A stretch of DNA of 5,844 bases from Planctomycetota bacterium. Lineage in GTDB: Bacteria > Planctomycetota > Planctomycetia > Pirellulales > Thermoguttaceae. Under the pieces are notes generated by a model. It was not told the DNA's origin, searched no databases, and worked only from the letters and a program-made list of their open reading frames with translations. The DNA lies in the NCBI GenBank assembly GCA_018897395.1, contig JAHIKV010000294.1, forward strand, positions 1-5,844, written 5' to 3'. Of this stretch, positions 4,666 through 5,844 are shown piece by piece. Position 1 is the first letter of the stretch. Every line of letters starts with the position of its first letter. The position numbers and the translations under genes are program-made.

Positions 4666-4790
4666 CCCTTCCCACGTTCTCACCCTTCCACCCTCCGCCT
4701 TCCACCCTTCACACCCTTGTACCCTTCCACTCCCGCCCGAGGGGATAGGGAGACAAGGAGATAAGGAGACTCCGCCCTCCGCCTTCCGCC
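4666..4790 (+). repeat. 22-bp dispersed repeat (copy 2) and degenerate pyrimidine heptads
   Basis: Positions 4666-4687 are identical to 3012-3033. They are followed by irregular CCACCCT/CCGCCTT-like units to about 4730, a purine patch with repeated AAGGAGA (about 4747-4770), and CCGCCCT-CCGCCTT at 4772-4785. It looks like a decayed relative of the array at 2945-3015. No gene is seen in 4584-4831. Confidence 0.7.
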
Positions 4791-4831
4791 TATTCTTGCA
4801 CTGGACGATGCCCGCCATATTGCGCACGGGG

Positions 4832-5098
4832 TCATTTCGGCTTAGTCCAGATCGGACACTGTTCCCATTTGGCAGGTACGCCCATGCTGCCCCGCGGAAC
4901 ATAGGGGTAGGCGGCCAGCAACTCTCGCCGGCGATCCGGCCAGTGGCTTTGTGGGGCAATCCGGTCGAGGCAGTATTTGCAGATGGTCAAGACGGCAAAG
5001 ATGCGGTCGCCGACGATGGGTACTGGTGCGTGCCATGCCTCGACCTTGCGAGGGATCATGGGTTTGGTGCCCAAGACGCGTAGGTTATGCTTCAGCAT
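4832..5098 (-). pseudogene. C-terminal fragment of an Abi_2-type abortive-infection protein
   Basis: The frame encodes LGTKPMIPRKVEAWHAPVPI, then DRIFAVLTICKYCLDRIAP, and ends RRELLAAYPYVPRGSMGVPAKW-EQCPIW. The Leu-Leu-Tyr-Pro stretch followed by MG-P--W---PIW is the characteristic end of Abi_2 family proteins (AbiD/AbiF-like, phage abortive infection). Those proteins run to roughly 300 residues; only about 80 are here. The only Met upstream, MLKHNL, is encoded by the REP palindrome itself (5077-5101), so the native N-terminus is lost at that repeat. It is probably non-functional. The family call is from recognised pattern, not alignment. Confidence 0.65.
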
Positions 5099-5175
5099 AA
5101 CGCCCGCCGACCATCACACTCGACCAGGGGAAAATCATGCTGGCAGGGGTGTTATGCTAAAGCATAACCTACGCG
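5077..5175. repeat. paired REP palindromes (BIME-like), left of the RAYT
   Basis: Two 25-bp arms (5077-5101 and 5151-5175) are inverted copies with one mismatch, separated by 49 nt. Each contains an 8-bp hairpin stem GTTATGCT/AGCATAAC with a 2-nt centre (TC in the first; AA in the second, i.e. TT on the other strand). GTAG lies immediately 5' of the hairpin on the outward side of each. The outer CGCG/CGCG is shared only by this pair. Confidence 0.9.
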
Positions 5176-5179
5176 AGGT

Positions 5180-5743
5180 TCATTCCAACAAGTCTTCATC
5201 CACGTCACCAAAATCAGGCGGAGGCTGATCGTCGGCTCCCCACAGTTGCTGATAATCGCCGCTGAGCACGTAGCGGTGAAACGAGGACCACGGCCAGTCC
5301 TTCGGACGGCGAGCATAACCGTGTTTTACGGGATTGTAGTGAAGGTAATCGGCATGATGGCATAAGTCTTCTTCGTCGCGGATCGTATGTTCGATGAAGC
5401 GAGGCTGCCATACCCCTCGGCGCCGTTGACGCTGATAACCCTCGCTGACCGCCCGTTCGCTGCCGCCTCGTTTGAGCCAGTCGGAAGTGAACCTTGCCTT
5501 GATTGCCTGCCAGCGGCCGGGGTAGTTCGCGTCGCCGGCCGGCAGCGTCCAGACGACGTGCAGATGGTCCGGCAGCAGTACGATGGCCACGGTTTCAAAC
5601 GGAGTTTCCCGGCGTTTTTCCCGCATCGCCCGGCCGAGCAATAGCCGTGCGGTTGCCGAGCGGAACAGCGGCGCCCGGCCCGCGGTCACCAACGTGAAGA
5701 AGTAGGTCCCGCCGGCGACATAGTATCGCCGGTAATCAGGCAT
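5180..5743 (-). CDS. REP-associated tyrosine transposase (RAYT, Y1/HUH family)
   Basis: This 187-residue protein starts MPDYRRYYVAGGTYFFTLVT, the usual RAYT opening. The HUH motif is H60-L61-H62 in LLPDHLHVVW. RFIEHTIRDEEDL (115-127) and DYLHYNPVKHG follow; Y133 is the probable nucleophile. These enzymes nick single-stranded DNA at REP hairpins and are thought to spread REPs within a genome. GGGGAGG (5751-5757) lies 7 nt before ATG. The catalytic set is intact and the length is normal, so it is probably active. REPs flank both ends and match its expected substrate. Confidence 0.94.
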   Translation of the reverse strand: MPDYRRYYVAGGTYFFTLVTAGRAPLFRSATARLLLGRAMREKRRETPFETVAIVLLPDHLHVVWTLPAGDANYPGRWQAIKARFTSDWLKRGGSERAVSEGYQRQRRRGVWQPRFIEHTIRDEEDLCHHADYLHYNPVKHGYARRPKDWPWSSFHRYVLSGDYQQLWGADDQPPPDFGDVDEDLLE

Positions 5744-5759
5744 CGCTGTTCCTCCCCAA

Positions 5760-5837
5760 GTAGGTTATGCTTCAGCATAACAACCCCCGAGCAAGATGCA
5801 CGCCCGCACTCGGGCGTTATGCTAAAGCATAACCTAC
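5760..5837. repeat. paired REP palindromes (BIME-like), right of the RAYT
   Basis: REPs at 5760-5781 and 5816-5837 repeat the 22-bp cores of the left pair exactly, including the TC and AA centres, with a 34-nt unrelated spacer. GTAG faces outward at both ends. The first REP lies 2 bp upstream of the transposase ribosome site on the minus strand, so its hairpin falls in the transposase leader if transcription starts beyond it. Confidence 0.9.
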
Positions 5838-5844
5838 CCATACT

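Larger units (their letters stand above)
5077..5837. mobile_element. RAYT unit: transposase gene bracketed by paired REP elements
   Basis: A REP-associated tyrosine transposase gene (5180-5743) lies between two near-identical paired-REP elements (5077-5175 and 5760-5837). The repeats end 4 bp after the stop and begin 16 bp before the start, so the 761-bp unit is compact. All four REPs carry GTAG next to the hairpin, the mark recognised by characterised RAYTs. Whether the whole unit moves, or the gene simply resides among its REPs as in most genomes, is not settled by the sequence. Confidence 0.8.

Noticed and set aside
4652..5083. Plus-strand 143-codon open frame
   Set aside because: It starts in low-complexity repeats and runs antisense to the Abi-like fragment; no family pattern.
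5077..5175. Integron attC sites, suggested by GTTATGC and GCATAAC near TA genes
   Set aside because: The attC core needs GTTRRRY and RYYYAAC; both sequences break the purine/pyrimidine pattern. Genes point in both directions and no integrase is present. The GTAG-hairpin fits REPs far better.

Overview
The window is an accessory region packed with type II toxin-antitoxin (TA) modules and repeats. It holds five complete two-gene TA operons in about 4.3 kb. These are followed by the C-terminal remnant of an Abi-like phage-resistance gene and an intact REP-associated tyrosine transposase (RAYT) with its REP palindromes on both sides. The GC-rich coding sequence, the UPF0175/DUF3368 pair, the MazE-MazF pair and abundant intergenic palindromes and 7-bp tandem repeats suggest a repeat-rich environmental bacterium. 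Planctomycetota is my best guess, but this rests on the general look of the gene families, not on a marker gene.

Layout: 3-89 is the tail of an unidentified gene (+). 317-975 is a ribbon-helix-helix antitoxin with a VapC PIN toxin (+). 1033-1610 is mazE-mazF (-). 1674-1928 is a repeat cluster: 11 copies of a heptamer, inverted heptads, and a 30-bp-arm inverted repeat. 1932-2036 is a relic of a second PIN gene (+). 2043-2778 is a UPF0175 antitoxin with a DUF3368 PIN toxin (-). 2837-3121 holds its promoter, palindromes and a second heptamer array. 3193-3794 is a toxin-first pair, a small BrnT/RelE-like protein and an XRE-type HTH antitoxin (+). 3900-3976 is a 15-bp-arm inverted repeat. 3997-4583 is a MazF/PemK toxin with an unnamed acidic antitoxin (-). 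4632-4790 is another palindrome and degenerate heptads. 4832-5098 is the Abi fragment (-). 5077-5837 is the RAYT unit with a paired-REP element on each side.

Every TA pair is tightly coupled: overlaps of 4, 1, 8 and 4 bp, or a 2-bp gap. Convincing promoter hexamers and short palindromes that could be operators lie upstream of most of the operons, as expected for conditional autorepression by the antitoxins. Most module boundaries carry a palindrome or short tandem repeat, and these differ from one boundary to the next. Two gene relics (PIN and Abi) end at or inside such repeats, which suggests growth and decay by repeat-associated rearrangement. The most notable observations are the textbook GTAG-hairpin REPs around the RAYT, the Abi gene cut at one of these repeats, a 23-bp element at the same distance upstream of two unrelated TA promoters, twin palindromes 20 bp apart over the mazEF promoter, and an apparently leaderless antitoxin gene in the second MazF module.
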